Below, piece after piece: positions 1-9,317 of a DNA stretch of 64,000 bases. The notes under the pieces were generated by a model, which was not told the origin of the DNA, did no database searches, and was given only the letters and a program-made list of their open reading frames with translations. The DNA is from Actinomyces viscosus. Its GTDB lineage: Bacteria > Actinomycetota > Actinomycetes > Actinomycetales > Actinomycetaceae. Numbering within the stretch: the first letter of the stretch is position 1; every line of letters begins with the position of its first letter. The DNA lies in NCBI RefSeq assembly GCF_900637975.1, contig NZ_LR134477.1:1364001-1428000 (forward strand), read 5' to 3'. The translations under genes were made by a program, and so were the position numbers.

Positions 1-558
1 CGGGGTTTACGAGCTCGAGGTCGGAGACACGAACCAGGCGATGGGATCATCCCCGCTCGCGCGGGGTTTACGCAAGGCTGGAGTCACCTACCGTGAGGTC
101 GACCGGATCATCCCCGCTCGCGCGGGGTTTACCCCCCATCCACACGCCTGCTGGCGCCCCTGACGGATCATCCCCGCTCGCGCGGGGTTTACTGGACGGT
201 GGCGGCGTAGCCGAGTTGGACGTGCGGATCATCCCCGCTCGCGCGGGGTTTACTCCCCCATCCACACGCCTGCTGGCGCCCCTGACGGATCATCCCCGCT
301 CGCGCGGGGTTTACCCAGCTGCGTCCAGTGCACAGCGACCAAGCGCGGGATCATCCCCGCTCGCGCGGGGTTTACGCCGGAGATGAGCCTCTACCGGCGC
401 GTACGACGGGATCATCCCCGCTCGCGCGGGGTTTACGCAAGGCTGGAGTCACCTACCGTGAGGTCGACCGGATCATCCCCGCTCGCGCGGGGTTTACCCA
501 TTCTTGAACCCGAAAGGCACGAAGACCTTGGGATCATCCCCGCTCGCGCGGGGTTTAC
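1..558 (-). CRISPR. Type I-E CRISPR array, leader-distal segment
   Basis: This is the older end of the array. It has a partial repeat at 1-10 and nine complete 28-nt repeats starting at 44, 105, 165, 226, 287, 348, 409, 470 and 531, all identical to those of the main segment. Spacers are 33 nt except the one at 133-164, which is 32 nt. On the minus strand the repeat begins GTAAACCCCGCG and ends GGGGATGATCC, typical of type I-E, so crRNA is read right to left from the leader near 5417. The array continues past the left edge. Two spacers occur twice: 72-104 equals 437-469, and 133-164 matches 254-286 apart from one end base. Confidence 0.98.
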
Positions 559-563
559 TGCTA

Positions 564-1817
564 TAGTGGAGTTTAAACGAGATTATTTTGTGAGTCGGTA
601 GGGGAACTTGTTTGCCTGGATGAAGGTCTCGAATGCTTGTCGGGTTTGGGGGAATGTGGCTCTTTGGTGGTTGCTGATACTGTCCTTTGCTTCTTTCCAG
701 ACGTGCTCGATGGGGTTCTCGTCGGGGCTGTAGGCGGGTAGGTTGATCAGGTGGATCCTCTCGAGGTTCTTGATGGTCTTGAGGCTGTTTGTGAGCTTTG
801 CTGAACGGTGCCAGGAGGCGTTGTCCCACACGATGACGATCTTCTTCTTGTCGGGGTGCTTCACGGTCAGGTCGATCAGGGCCTGGGTGATGGTGCCGGT
901 GTCCTGCCAGTCGAGGGTCATCAAGTCGACGGTGCCGTCGGTCTCGTGCAGGAAGCCGATGTAGGACTGGGCCTGGCGGCGGCGGTCGACCTCCAGGCGG
1001 GCGGCGTCCCCCCGGCGGATCCACGCCCTGCGCACGATCGCCTCGTGCTCGATACGCACCTCGTCGGCGCACACCACCATCACCTCGGGATCGGACCACT
1101 TGCGGACGATCTCGGAACGGATCTGGCTCATGCGCTGGTCAACGTCCGCCTGGGGCGGGCGGCGCTGGTCAACGGTCTGGGGGCGGTGGAAGGACAGGCC
1201 CGCCATGTGCAGCAGGAACCGGTAGGAGGCGGCAGAGGCGTACTCCACCTCGAAGTGGTCGTAGACCCAGGCCGCCAGATGGGGCACGTCCCAGAACCCG
1301 ATGGGCAGGCCCTGCTCCGACGGGGGCCGGGACAGTACCCCGGCCACCTCCTGGCGCTGGGTGGCGGTGAGCCTGGAGGCGTTGAGGTTGCCGGCGTGAC
1401 CGGTGTGGATTGAGGCCAGGCGGTACCGGTTCCACTCCCGAGCCCAGCTGCGCACCGTCTCGGGCGTGCGCTCGACGACCTGGGCCACGACCGCGGTATC
1501 CACACCCTTGGACAGCAGCACGACCGCCTCGGACTTCAAACGCATCAACCTGTAAGGCGCCTGGTGCTTATAGCCCTGCAAAACAGTCCACTCATCATCA
1601 CTAACCACGACCCTGTCCATCCCAGCATGATATTCCGCCCTCGACCCGAGAGCTCACACGAAACGCCGACAACACAAGAGACGACAACAAAAGAAGCCAG
1701 CACCAGCAGCCAAGCACCCCACGAGAAAGCGACACCCCCACATCGGACGCCCCACGAATACCCGATCACCAACCCAACAACAAAACCAGCAACACGAATC
1801 TTGTTTTAATCACACTA
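564..1817 (-). mobile_element. IS630-family insertion sequence inside a CRISPR spacer
   Basis: The element is 1254 bp, bounded by TA dinucleotides at 562-563 and 1818-1819, the target duplication expected for IS630/Tc1-type elements. Its ends form imperfect terminal inverted repeats: left TAGTGGAGTTTAAAC, right (reverse complement) TAGTGTGATTAAAAC, with 16 of the first 21 positions matching. It encodes one intact DDE transposase on the minus strand, the direction of array transcription. Removing the element and one TA joins 559-563 to 1820-1847 and gives exactly 33 nt, the standard spacer length. The roughly 180 bp between transposase start and right end is strongly G/T-biased on the coding strand and shows no second convincing gene. 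Confidence 0.93.
583..1620 (-). CDS. IS630-family transposase
   Basis: The 345-aa protein catalyses cut-and-paste transposition into TA. The N-terminal ~115 residues are a helix-turn-helix DNA-binding region (VVERTPETVRSWAREW). The C-terminal half carries the DDE catalytic domain: first Asp in VVCADEVRIEHEA, second in IVIVWDNASWH, and the terminal Glu in LPAYSPDENPIEHVWKEAK, the classic IS630 signature. Its stop codon lies inside the left inverted repeat, so gene and end overlap. No frameshift is visible, so it could be active. The start at 1620 is the first good Met before the conserved N terminus. The upstream ribosome site is weak. Confidence 0.93.
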   Translation of the reverse strand: MDRVVVSDDEWTVLQGYKHQAPYRLMRLKSEAVVLLSKGVDTAVVAQVVERTPETVRSWAREWNRYRLASIHTGHAGNLNASRLTATQRQEVAGVLSRPPSEQGLPIGFWDVPHLAAWVYDHFEVEYASAASYRFLLHMAGLSFHRPQTVDQRRPPQADVDQRMSQIRSEIVRKWSDPEVMVVCADEVRIEHEAIVRRAWIRRGDAARLEVDRRRQAQSYIGFLHETDGTVDLMTLDWQDTGTITQALIDLTVKHPDKKKIVIVWDNASWHRSAKLTNSLKTIKNLERIHLINLPAYSPDENPIEHVWKEAKDSISNHQRATFPQTRQAFETFIQANKFPYRLTK

Positions 1818-1847
1818 TACCTAGAGCGGGCCGATATGCCCGAGTCC

Positions 1848-4800
1848 GGATCATCCCCGCTCGCGCGGGGTTTACTCAGTTCCTTTCTTGTCGGTGAACG
1901 TTGCTCCGGGATCATCCCCGCTCGCGCGGGGTTTACATTAAGGAGCGGTTGAGTGAAGCGTGATGTCCGGGATCATCCCCGCTCGCGCGGGGTTTACCCA
2001 TGATTGGGTTTGACGTGATATTGCACGTCAGGATCATCCCCGCTCGCGCGGGGTTTACGACACCCATCCTAGCCCGCGGCCGGTCAGCCGAGGATCATCC
2101 CCGCTCGCGCGGGGTTTACTGGGCTCAGCCTGGATTCGTTCGCGCCGATTCGGGATCATCCCCGCTCGCGCGGGGTTTACGTGTCTTCAATATGATTATG
2201 GGCGCCCGAGGGCGGATCATCCCCGCTCGCGCGGGGTTTACCGTGACACCCTCAACAACAGGATTAAGAGAGAGGGATCATCCCCGCTCGCGCGGGGTTT
2301 ACTGCCGGCAGCCTGGGGCAGCGACTTGACCGCGCGGATCATCCCCGCTCGCGCGGGGTTTACCCCAGGGGCGCCTGCCAGTAGAGACGGCCACCCGGAT
2401 CATCCCCGCTCGCGCGGGGTTTACTGGTGGGCTGGGCAGACAGATTTAAGCAGCACCGGATCATCCCCGCTCGCGCGGGGTTTACGCCCAGTCAGGGGGG
2501 ATGGACCCGATGAGGGTCGGATCATCCCCGCTCGCGCGGGGTTTACCGGGTGCCTACCCCGTTTTCCCGGGCGGTTCAGGGATCATCCCCGCTCGCGCGG
2601 GGTTTACCTATGTTCACATCGTCAATAGCCTCCGGTTGTACGGATCATCCCCGCTCGCGCGGGGTTTACCCGGGGGAGAGTTGCTCGTTGGCGATCATCC
2701 GCGGATCATCCCCGCTCGCGCGGGGTTTACTACATGTCACCTGTCCAGGTGCCCGGATTGATGGGATCATCCCCGCTCGCGCGGGGTTTACCCCGAGTCC
2801 TTTAAGGGCACTGTCCGTGGTATAGGATCATCCCCGCTCGCGCGGGGTTTACCCGCCCCAGGACATGACAATGACGTCGCCGGGCGGATCATCCCCGCTC
2901 GCGCGGGGTTTACCTCCCCCGCTGGGTCGAGTCACTGGACTGGTTGGGATCATCCCCGCTCGCGCGGGGTTTACGCGGTAGGCGACCGACATCGCCTTGG
3001 GTGTAGCGGATCATCCCCGCTCGCGCGGGGTTTACCTACGAGCAGATTAAGTCCGGCGAGGCCCGTTAGGATCATCCCCGCTCGCGCGGGGTTTACCCCT
3101 TGTTTCTTGGAAGGGGCACCCCAAGAAACGGATCATCCCCGCTCGCGCGGGGTTTACTTCAGCCACGCCCGGAGCATGTCCGGGTTGACCGGATCATCCC
3201 CGCTCGCGCGGGGTTTACCCTCCTGCCCCCTCCCGTAGGGAGGGGTGTCGAGGATCATCCCCGCTCGCGCGGGGTTTACTATTTTGGCGGCGCCCTGCTG
3301 GCAGGCGCCATTGGATCATCCCCGCTCGCGCGGGGTTTACCCGTTGAGATCTTTGGCAACGGCGAGGAGACTGGGATCATCCCCGCTCGCGCGGGGTTTA
3401 CGACTGGTCGTACACCAAGCCCGCGGCCCATCACGGATCATCCCCGCTCGCGCGGGGTTTACCCCAGGCGGACCAACCACGCCGGGGGCTATCTGGGATC
3501 ATCCCCGCTCGCGCGGGGTTTACGGGGCGACGCCTCCATGGCGGCCCACGACCGAGGGATCATCCCCGCTCGCGCGGGGTTTACACTCCCCTGAAACTCG
3601 AAATATGTTCGCAGAAAGGATCATCCCCGCTCGCGCGGGGTTTACGACATCCAGCCCGGCGACCTCCTAACCTTCGACGGATCATCCCCGCTCGCGCGGG
3701 GTTTACTACGGGGTCAGTGGTGTGCCCTACTGCGACATGGGATCATCCCCGCTCGCGCGGGGTTTACGAGTCCGTCAAGTCCGTCACATTCGCCACTCTG
3801 CGGATCATCCCCGCTCGCGCGGGGTTTACATGTTAGAGAATGAGTAGTAGCTGAATTTCTTTGGATCATCCCCGCTCGCGCGGGGTTTACAAGAACAGGA
3901 TCGACAAGAGTGTGGAGGTGTGGGGATCATCCCCGCTCGCGCGGGGTTTACAGGGCGGCGACGGCTGTAGCGCCCACATCGTACGGATCATCCCCGCTCG
4001 CGCGGGGTTTACGTGGAACTGGGTGCGTGGAAACATGAGGGTAATGGATCATCCCCGCTCGCGCGGGGTTTACCTGGAAACGGCGGTGTGCTGACTCAGG
4101 CGGGAGGGATCATCCCCGCTCGCGCGGGGTTTACGCCTGAGCCACACCAGCGCCAACCGCCTGAGCGGGATCATCCCCGCTCGCGCGGGGTTTACTTCTG
4201 GATGTGTGCCTGAGACTGAGCCTGACTGGGATCATCCCCGCTCGCGCGGGGTTTACTGCTGGGGGACGTGTCGAAGAAGAATTATGATGGGATCATCCCC
4301 GCTCGCGCGGGGTTTACTCCGTGTTCTGAAGTTCCGCCAGGTACATGCGGGGATCATCCCCGCTCGCGCGGGGTTTACACGACAACGCCGCACCAGACCT
4401 GAATGACATGCGGATCATCCCCGCTCGCGCGGGGTTTACCGGAAGAGTGCTGCGTCGCTCCTGTCATAGCCGGGATCATCCCCGCTCGCGCGGGGTTTAC
4501 TATGACAAGGGCGACGGTTCCCTATACAAGCCCGGATCATCCCCGCTCGCGCGGGGTTTACGGAAGGAGAAGTTCAAGATCACGATCAATGAGGGGATCA
4601 TCCCCGCTCGCGCGGGGTTTACGTGTCGATTAACCTTCCTTCTGAGCGGGCTCTGGGATCATCCCCGCTCGCGCGGGGTTTACCCAGCCGGGTCTGGGGC
4701 GTGTCTGAGGCGACGGGGATCATCCCCGCTCGCGCGGGGTTTACCAACGCCAAGTTCGGCCTCAATGTGTCATGCACGGATCATCCCCGCTCGCGCGGGG

Positions 4801-5416
4801 TTTACTCAACCTCTGCGCGCTTTCGGTCGATTTCCTTGGGATCATCCCCGCTCGCGCGGGGTTTACCCTGATAGCGTTAATAATCCCTGTCACGTTTTGC
4901 GGATCATCCCCGCTCGCGCGGGGTTTACCCGAATTCTGCGCCGTGGCGTGATGCGTAGCTGGGATCATCCCCGCTCGCGCGGGGTTTACGGTGCCGATGA
5001 TGGCCTGCGTGGCCGCGACGCCGGATCATCCCCGCTCGCGCGGGGTTTACGATATCGCAGTAGGGCACCCAGTGGCCACCGAAGGATCATCCCCGCTCGC
5101 GCGGGGTTTACGACGTCGCAACCAAGGCGTGGGGAGATCAAGCCGGATCATCCCCGCTCGCGCGGGGTTTACGTGTCAACGAGCATTCCTTCACCCCGGG
5201 CTCGGGGATCATCCCCGCTCGCGCGGGGTTTACCGCAACTCTTTCTTCGCGGACATTGCCCACGAAGGATCATCCCCGCTCGCGCGGGGTTTACCCCGTC
5301 GCCCTGGGATTCGGAGGACGTGTTTCCGGATCATCCCCGCTCGCGCGGGGTTTACGCGTCGTTGCTGCCAGCGCGCACCATTGTACTGGGATCATCCCCG
5401 CTCGCGCGGGGTTTAC
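1848..5416 (-). CRISPR. Type I-E CRISPR array, leader-proximal segment (59 repeats)
   Basis: I counted 59 complete repeats, from 1848 to the last at 5389-5416, with 58 spacers. Fifty-five spacers are 33 nt and three are 34 nt (those ending at 2641, 3801 and 4900). Every repeat I read is identical; I saw no degenerate terminal copy. On the minus strand each repeat has the inverted arms CCCCGC and GCGGGG separated by GCGA, the hairpin recognised by Cas6e. New spacers should enter at 5389-5416, next to cas2. With the left segment the window holds 68 spacers, counting the interrupted one, which indicates a long history of active adaptation. Confidence 0.98.
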
Positions 5417-5472
5417 ACTTGCGGATCCTTGGAATCCCAACGATGGGCTACCCTAGCAGACCGCTTTCACCT
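5417..5472 (-). promoter_or_regulatory. CRISPR leader (short)
   Basis: Only 56 bp separate the cas2 stop codon (5473-5475) from the first leader-side repeat. By position and repeat orientation this is the array leader, or its inner part, and it may extend into the 3' end of cas2. It holds the small palindrome CCAAGGATCCTTGG (5421-5434 region, minus strand reading towards the repeat), which could help Cas1-Cas2 integration. It is not clearly AT-rich and I see no confident promoter, so the array may be co-transcribed with the cas operon. Confidence 0.55.
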
Positions 5473-5865
5473 TCACTGGTGACCTAACGCCCGCTCCGCA
5501 GAGTTCCGGTAGCGCCGCCGTCTAGCAGCGATCGACCACGACTCCTTCGGAGGCTTGACAGCACCGGGGATCGCCTGCGTCCCCTCGATCTGTCGGTAGG
5601 GCGTCCTCATCACCAGGCAGCCCTCAATGTCAACCGGTTCGCGATCGTGGCCCAGGGACGCGATCGCGAACCGCTGCTCGGATCGCACCGACCAGATCAG
5701 CAACGCTCGCCCATCCCCGATGTATGCACGGACCAGTTCCCACAGCTGCTCTCGCACTCGAGCTGAGAGATGACCGACGAAGACCCCGGGAGAGACCTCA
5801 AGCAGCCACCTGGTCATGGAGCCCCGCAGTGAGGCCGGGGCTGCGGACAGGATCAGGACTACCAT
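5473..5865 (-). CDS. cas2: CRISPR-associated endoribonuclease Cas2, type I-E
   Basis: Cas2 forms the Cas1-Cas2 integrase that inserts new spacers at the leader-repeat junction. The 130-aa protein begins MVVLILSAAPASLRGSMTRW and carries the ferredoxin-like fold of CasE-type Cas2 (LLEVSPGVFVGHLSARVREQ). I chose ATG at 5865 because the family motif starts there and GGGAGG precedes it; the start overlaps the cas1 stop by 7 nt. It is longer than typical E. coli-type Cas2 (about 95 aa) because of a basic tail of about 35 residues rich in Arg (SIAARRRRYRNSAERALG). It is the last cas gene, 56 bp from the array. Confidence 0.93.
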   Translation of the reverse strand: MVVLILSAAPASLRGSMTRWLLEVSPGVFVGHLSARVREQLWELVRAYIGDGRALLIWSVRSEQRFAIASLGHDREPVDIEGCLVMRTPYRQIEGTQAIPGAVKPPKESWSIAARRRRYRNSAERALGHQ

Positions 5866-6797
5866 CCTCCCGCGTCCTCCCCGGCGTAGTTCGATCCGCC
5901 GGCCACAGCACGCTGCTGATAGTCCCACAAGGAAACTACGTTAACGCTCATGTCCTCCAGCTCCTCGACCTCGAGCAAACGGTAGATATCTCTGACCGTC
6001 CGCTCGATGATCCTGAGCTCAAAAACCTTGTCCCGAACTCGCCTTCGCGTGGTGCCGGTGAGGTCATCCATCCCCTCGGAGACGACGTCGAAGGCGATGG
6101 GTATGGTCGTCTCCGCCTTGTACAGGTCGGCGACGTCGTACACGAAGGACCGCTCGTGGCCCGTGTGGACAAAGCCGAGACCCGGTGAGCAGCCCAAGGA
6201 GACGATCACGCCGTGAACAACACCGTACAGGGCTGCGTGCGCGGCGGAGAGTGCCTGGTTGATCGGGTCCGACGCCTCGAAGTCATCGGGACGGTAGTCG
6301 CGTCGGGTCCACGGAACCCCGGTACGCCTGGAGTGCTCGCGATACACCTCGCGGACCCGGGCTCCCTCCCGTCCCCTGAGCTGCTGCATGGTGAGCCCCT
6401 CGACACTCTCTCCGCTGAAGCGCATGCAGTACATCTCACGCGCCACCCGCAGTCGTTTCTGGGGAGAGGAGACCCGGGCAGCCTGCTCCACCAGCAACCG
6501 GGTAGAGGTCGCCAGGGAACGACCGTGCGCGTAGTAGCGCACGCCGCGCTCACCGACCCAGACCGCTGTCGTCCCGCACTCGCCGAGCAGAGTCATTGCC
6601 TGATGACTGACCGAGGTCCCCGGACCGAGAAAGACAGCCACCAGCGAGGCTGCGGGCACGCGGACGGTGCCCTGATCGTTGCGCGCGGTCAGGGCACCAT
6701 CCTCCCGGTGCACCACGCAGTGCTCCAGGTAGAGGAAGGACATCCTGTCCTGAACACGGGGCAGCGCCGTCACCGGGACCGGCAGCATTCTGGCCAT
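5859..6797 (-). CDS. cas1: CRISPR-associated integrase Cas1, type I-E
   Basis: Cas1 is the metal-dependent integrase of spacer acquisition. The 312-aa protein has the metal-binding triad in the expected context: Glu in RGREGARVREVY, His in GLGFVHTGHE and Asp in FVYDVADLYK. The N-terminal half is the beta-rich dimerisation domain and the C-terminal half the helical catalytic domain. The start ATG at 6797 lies 3 bp after the cas6e stop, and a second in-frame ATG occurs three codons later. It overlaps cas2 slightly, so the two adaptation subunits are translationally coupled. Nothing suggests inactivation. Confidence 0.96.
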   Translation of the reverse strand: MARMLPVPVTALPRVQDRMSFLYLEHCVVHREDGALTARNDQGTVRVPAASLVAVFLGPGTSVSHQAMTLLGECGTTAVWVGERGVRYYAHGRSLATSTRLLVEQAARVSSPQKRLRVAREMYCMRFSGESVEGLTMQQLRGREGARVREVYREHSRRTGVPWTRRDYRPDDFEASDPINQALSAAHAALYGVVHGVIVSLGCSPGLGFVHTGHERSFVYDVADLYKAETTIPIAFDVVSEGMDDLTGTTRRRVRDKVFELRIIERTVRDIYRLLEVEELEDMSVNVVSLWDYQQRAVAGGSNYAGEDAGGW

Positions 6798-6800
6798 ATG

Positions 6801-7481
6801 TCAGCCCTGTCGCACCCGAGCGAGCGTCATAAGCCCGCAGCCGTACGCCTTGGACCGGCCGATACCGGCGACGAGCGCGCGGCGCAGAGGCTCAGGATCG
6901 GCGATACGCAGAACCCCCTCGTAGACGGTCCGGTTGATGGTCACCCGATCGCGCCCTTCACCCTCTGACCGCCGTCGGCTGAAAACAGGACGCTCCCGGT
7001 ACGCGACCACGACAGCCCCGTCGGTGCCCCCGACACGGTCCACGGGGATGAGCTCAAAACCGTACTGTGGGGTGCGGTCAATGAGCCACTGCCGCTGCTG
7101 CTCAACAGTGACGTGCCCGTACCTCTGCCCGCGCACTCCCGGACCTCGAGAGGCCGAGTAGGACGGGTTGGCCGCGAGGCGGAAGGCCCACAGCTGTCCG
7201 GCATCCAGCGAAGCGAGGAAAGGCGAGTAGTCCAGAGTCCGTGCCTCGGTACCGGCCACCCCCGCCTCAGCGACAAGCTGGGAGCAGTCGGGCTCGGACG
7301 GGGAGAGTATGTACAGCGCCGTCGTCGTGCCCTGGTCTACCCGCCACAGGACACGTCCGGGACCGTCCCCACCGTTGCCTCCGGTTGCCCCCATGACGAC
7401 GGCGTGCATGACCTGAGGTGATCCCAGGAACTTGCGCGCGAGACGGCGTTCCGGAGCCAGATCGATCTTCGTCAGGAACAC
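6801..7481 (-). CDS. cas6e: crRNA-processing endoribonuclease Cas6e (CasE)
   Basis: Cas6e cuts the pre-crRNA hairpin in each repeat and stays bound as a Cascade subunit. The 226-aa protein has the CasE layout: LVAE-type first ferredoxin domain, the conserved His in SPQVMHAVVMG (candidate catalytic base, about residue 26), and the glycine-rich C-terminal loop GIGRSKAYGCGLMTLA that grips the repeat. The start is GTG at 7479-7481, which overlaps the end of cas5e by 10 nt. The perfectly kept repeat stem in the array fits a functional partner. Confidence 0.95.
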   Translation of the reverse strand: MFLTKIDLAPERRLARKFLGSPQVMHAVVMGATGGNGGDGPGRVLWRVDQGTTTALYILSPSEPDCSQLVAEAGVAGTEARTLDYSPFLASLDAGQLWAFRLAANPSYSASRGPGVRGQRYGHVTVEQQRQWLIDRTPQYGFELIPVDRVGGTDGAVVVAYRERPVFSRRRSEGEGRDRVTINRTVYEGVLRIADPEPLRRALVAGIGRSKAYGCGLMTLARVRQG

Positions 7482-8188
7482 TGGTTCGCCTCCTCCAGTG
7501 CACGCATCGGGTCGTGAGCGTCCGGCTCGGGGGCACTCACCCGTGCCATGAGTCGTTCGACTTGGCGGAAATCGTAGTCGCGGCGCCGTGGATCGAAGGA
7601 TACCGGTACATCACGAGTACCCTGAGCCGCTCCCCGTTCCTCGGCGGGCACAGCCTCCTGGTCGAGGAGCAGCTCCGCGTCGAAGCCGAGACCGTGGTGC
7701 CGTCTCCGGAACCACGGCGAGGCGATCCACGGCTCGACCCGAAGCGCATCGATCAACGCTGTCTCCTGGAGGCCCAGCGACACAGGTGGTGTCGGCGGGC
7801 AGGAGCGCCTCCCGAGGTACAGCGGGAAGGCCGGACGCTGAAGTGCCTCGTCAATCCCCTCCAGGAGAGAACGATTGCCTTCGATACCTGCGAGGAAGAC
7901 GGCGTCGGCGAGGTAGTAACGGTTCGACAGAGGCATGGAGTCCTTGCCATCGAGGGTGCGTGCTGTGTGGAAGTCCCTGATGACTCGGCCGGGCTGGTCC
8001 TTGCGCACCCCGAATCGCAGGGACAGCAGGTCCTCGATCGGGTCCGTCCGGCGACGACCGACAGCGGCCGCCAGCATGCCGATAATGCCGCTCCTGGTCG
8101 GCGCGAGCTCGGTAGAACGGACGGTGAAGCGCGATTTCACCCCCCAAGCCTGCAAAGGTCCTGCGATTCGCAGGAGGAGGACGGTCAT
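7472..8188 (-). CDS. cas5e: Cascade subunit Cas5e (CasD)
   Basis: Cas5e binds the 5' handle of the crRNA and caps the Cascade backbone. The 238-aa protein begins MTVLLLRIAGPLQAWG, the hallmark N terminus of CasD proteins, followed by the conserved TELAPTRSGIIGMLAAAVGR segment and the FPLYLGRRSCPP motif near residue 130. Its ATG shares one base with the stop codon of cas7e, and its end overlaps cas6e. Length and motifs are normal for the family, so I expect a working subunit. Confidence 0.95.
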   Translation of the reverse strand: MTVLLLRIAGPLQAWGVKSRFTVRSTELAPTRSGIIGMLAAAVGRRRTDPIEDLLSLRFGVRKDQPGRVIRDFHTARTLDGKDSMPLSNRYYLADAVFLAGIEGNRSLLEGIDEALQRPAFPLYLGRRSCPPTPPVSLGLQETALIDALRVEPWIASPWFRRRHHGLGFDAELLLDQEAVPAEERGAAQGTRDVPVSFDPRRRDYDFRQVERLMARVSAPEPDAHDPMRALEEANQCS

Positions 8189-9315
8189 CAGCTCCGCTCC
8201 TCACGGCTCACACGTGGAGCCACGATCTGACGGACCCGCTCGGGCAGGTCGGTGAAGGATACGCGTTCACCGAGTGAGGAGACGGCGTCGGAGTCCTTGA
8301 GGGCGACGACGAAGCTGTTCAGTGGCGCCAGCCCGTAGTTCTTCCCGATTGTCTCGGCGTACTGGGCCAGTTCACCCACCGAACGGTCGACGTAACCGTG
8401 GCCGGAGGCCTCCGGCACCGGCTCCTCGAAGGCACCGACGAGAGAGACAGGCTGGTCATCGCGGACGGAGACGACGACGGTCTCCGGCAGGGTCCGGTTG
8501 GCGAACGTGTTCTGCTTGCCGGTGGGCATGGACAGGCAGAAACCCTTGATGAAGACCTCAAGCGCCCGCAACGCGGCATCTCCGTCCCCAAGGTTGTCAA
8601 CCAGCATGTCGAGATTGACGGTGGCGTAGCGGTACATGGTGGCCGATGAGAACTCGACCGTTCCCATCATGCCGGCACCGGCGTCCTCCTCCTCAGAGCG
8701 GTTCTTCTCATCATCGACGGCGGTGAAGAAGTCGTACTCGTTCTCGGCGGCGTGCGTGGAAATAGCGTGGGCCACCTGACAGGCGGCATCAACGTTGAGG
8801 TCGGTGTCGTCAGCCACCATCCGCCCGAAGAGGGCGATATCGACGGCGTGCGCCTCCTTGAAGATCTTCTTGACCGTCTTGGCGTCGAGTGCCTCGCCGT
8901 CGCGGGCCGAGGCAATGGCCAGCTCGGCCAGGCGCGCAATCTGGCTGGTGGACAGGAACAGAAGGTAGCCGGACTCCTGAGCCCCGTCCTTCTTACCGCG
9001 CGGAGACGAGAGCTTGATCTTGGCCGCCTTGAAGACGCCCTCGGCGAGAGTGGTGGCATCGTCCGTCAGCTCTGGTGCATCCTGCGCGATCTTCGAGGCC
9101 AGGACCTCGACGACTCGCTTCGTGCGCACGCCGACGTCCTCGGCGTCCAGAAGCTCGTTGAAGTACAGGCGCGTCGCTCGTTTCCAGGACTGGCTGGAGA
9201 CCCGCAGACGGCGGACACCACCGTAGACGGCGGACTTGGGCGAACCCGAGTCGTCCCGGTTGACGCAGGAGGGCGGCAGGTTCTGGATGATGTGGATATC
9301 GACGTAGGTACTCAT
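8188..9315 (-). CDS. cas7e: Cascade backbone subunit Cas7e (CasC)
   Basis: Six copies of Cas7e normally coat the crRNA spacer in Cascade. The 375-aa protein starts MSTYVDIHIIQNLPPSCVNR, typical of CasC, and continues with SAVYGGVRRLRVSSQSWKRA and the GTVEFSSATMYRYATVN segment. I chose ATG at 9315, 2 bp after the cse2 stop; upstream in-frame sequence is cse2 read in another frame. GKQNTFANRTLPETVVV near residue 280 is also family-typical. The gene is coupled to cas5e by a one-base stop/start overlap. Confidence 0.95.
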   Translation of the reverse strand: MSTYVDIHIIQNLPPSCVNRDDSGSPKSAVYGGVRRLRVSSQSWKRATRLYFNELLDAEDVGVRTKRVVEVLASKIAQDAPELTDDATTLAEGVFKAAKIKLSSPRGKKDGAQESGYLLFLSTSQIARLAELAIASARDGEALDAKTVKKIFKEAHAVDIALFGRMVADDTDLNVDAACQVAHAISTHAAENEYDFFTAVDDEKNRSEEEDAGAGMMGTVEFSSATMYRYATVNLDMLVDNLGDGDAALRALEVFIKGFCLSMPTGKQNTFANRTLPETVVVSVRDDQPVSLVGAFEEPVPEASGHGYVDRSVGELAQYAETIGKNYGLAPLNSFVVALKDSDAVSSLGERVSFTDLPERVRQIVAPRVSREERS

Positions 9316-9317
9316 GG

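Larger units (their letters stand above)
559..1847 (-). other. CRISPR spacer interrupted by the IS element
   Basis: The spacer halves are 559-563 (TGCTA) and 1820-1847. Without the inserted DNA and one TA they form a 33-nt spacer between the repeats at 531-558 and 1848-1875. The insertion places about 1.25 kb between the nine or more oldest spacers and the leader, so those spacers depend on read-through or on a promoter inside the element. Confidence 0.9.

Noticed and set aside
1545..1772. 75-codon minus-strand frame at the 5' end of the IS transposase
   Set aside because: Overlaps the transposase start in another frame, has no family match and no ribosome site; the hydrophobic look comes from the G/T-rich composition.
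93..5487. Many open frames with periodic peptides such as SSPLARGL, IIPARAGFT and DHPRSRGVY
   Set aside because: They are translations of the CRISPR repeat in three frames with spacers between; no ribosome sites or gene features.
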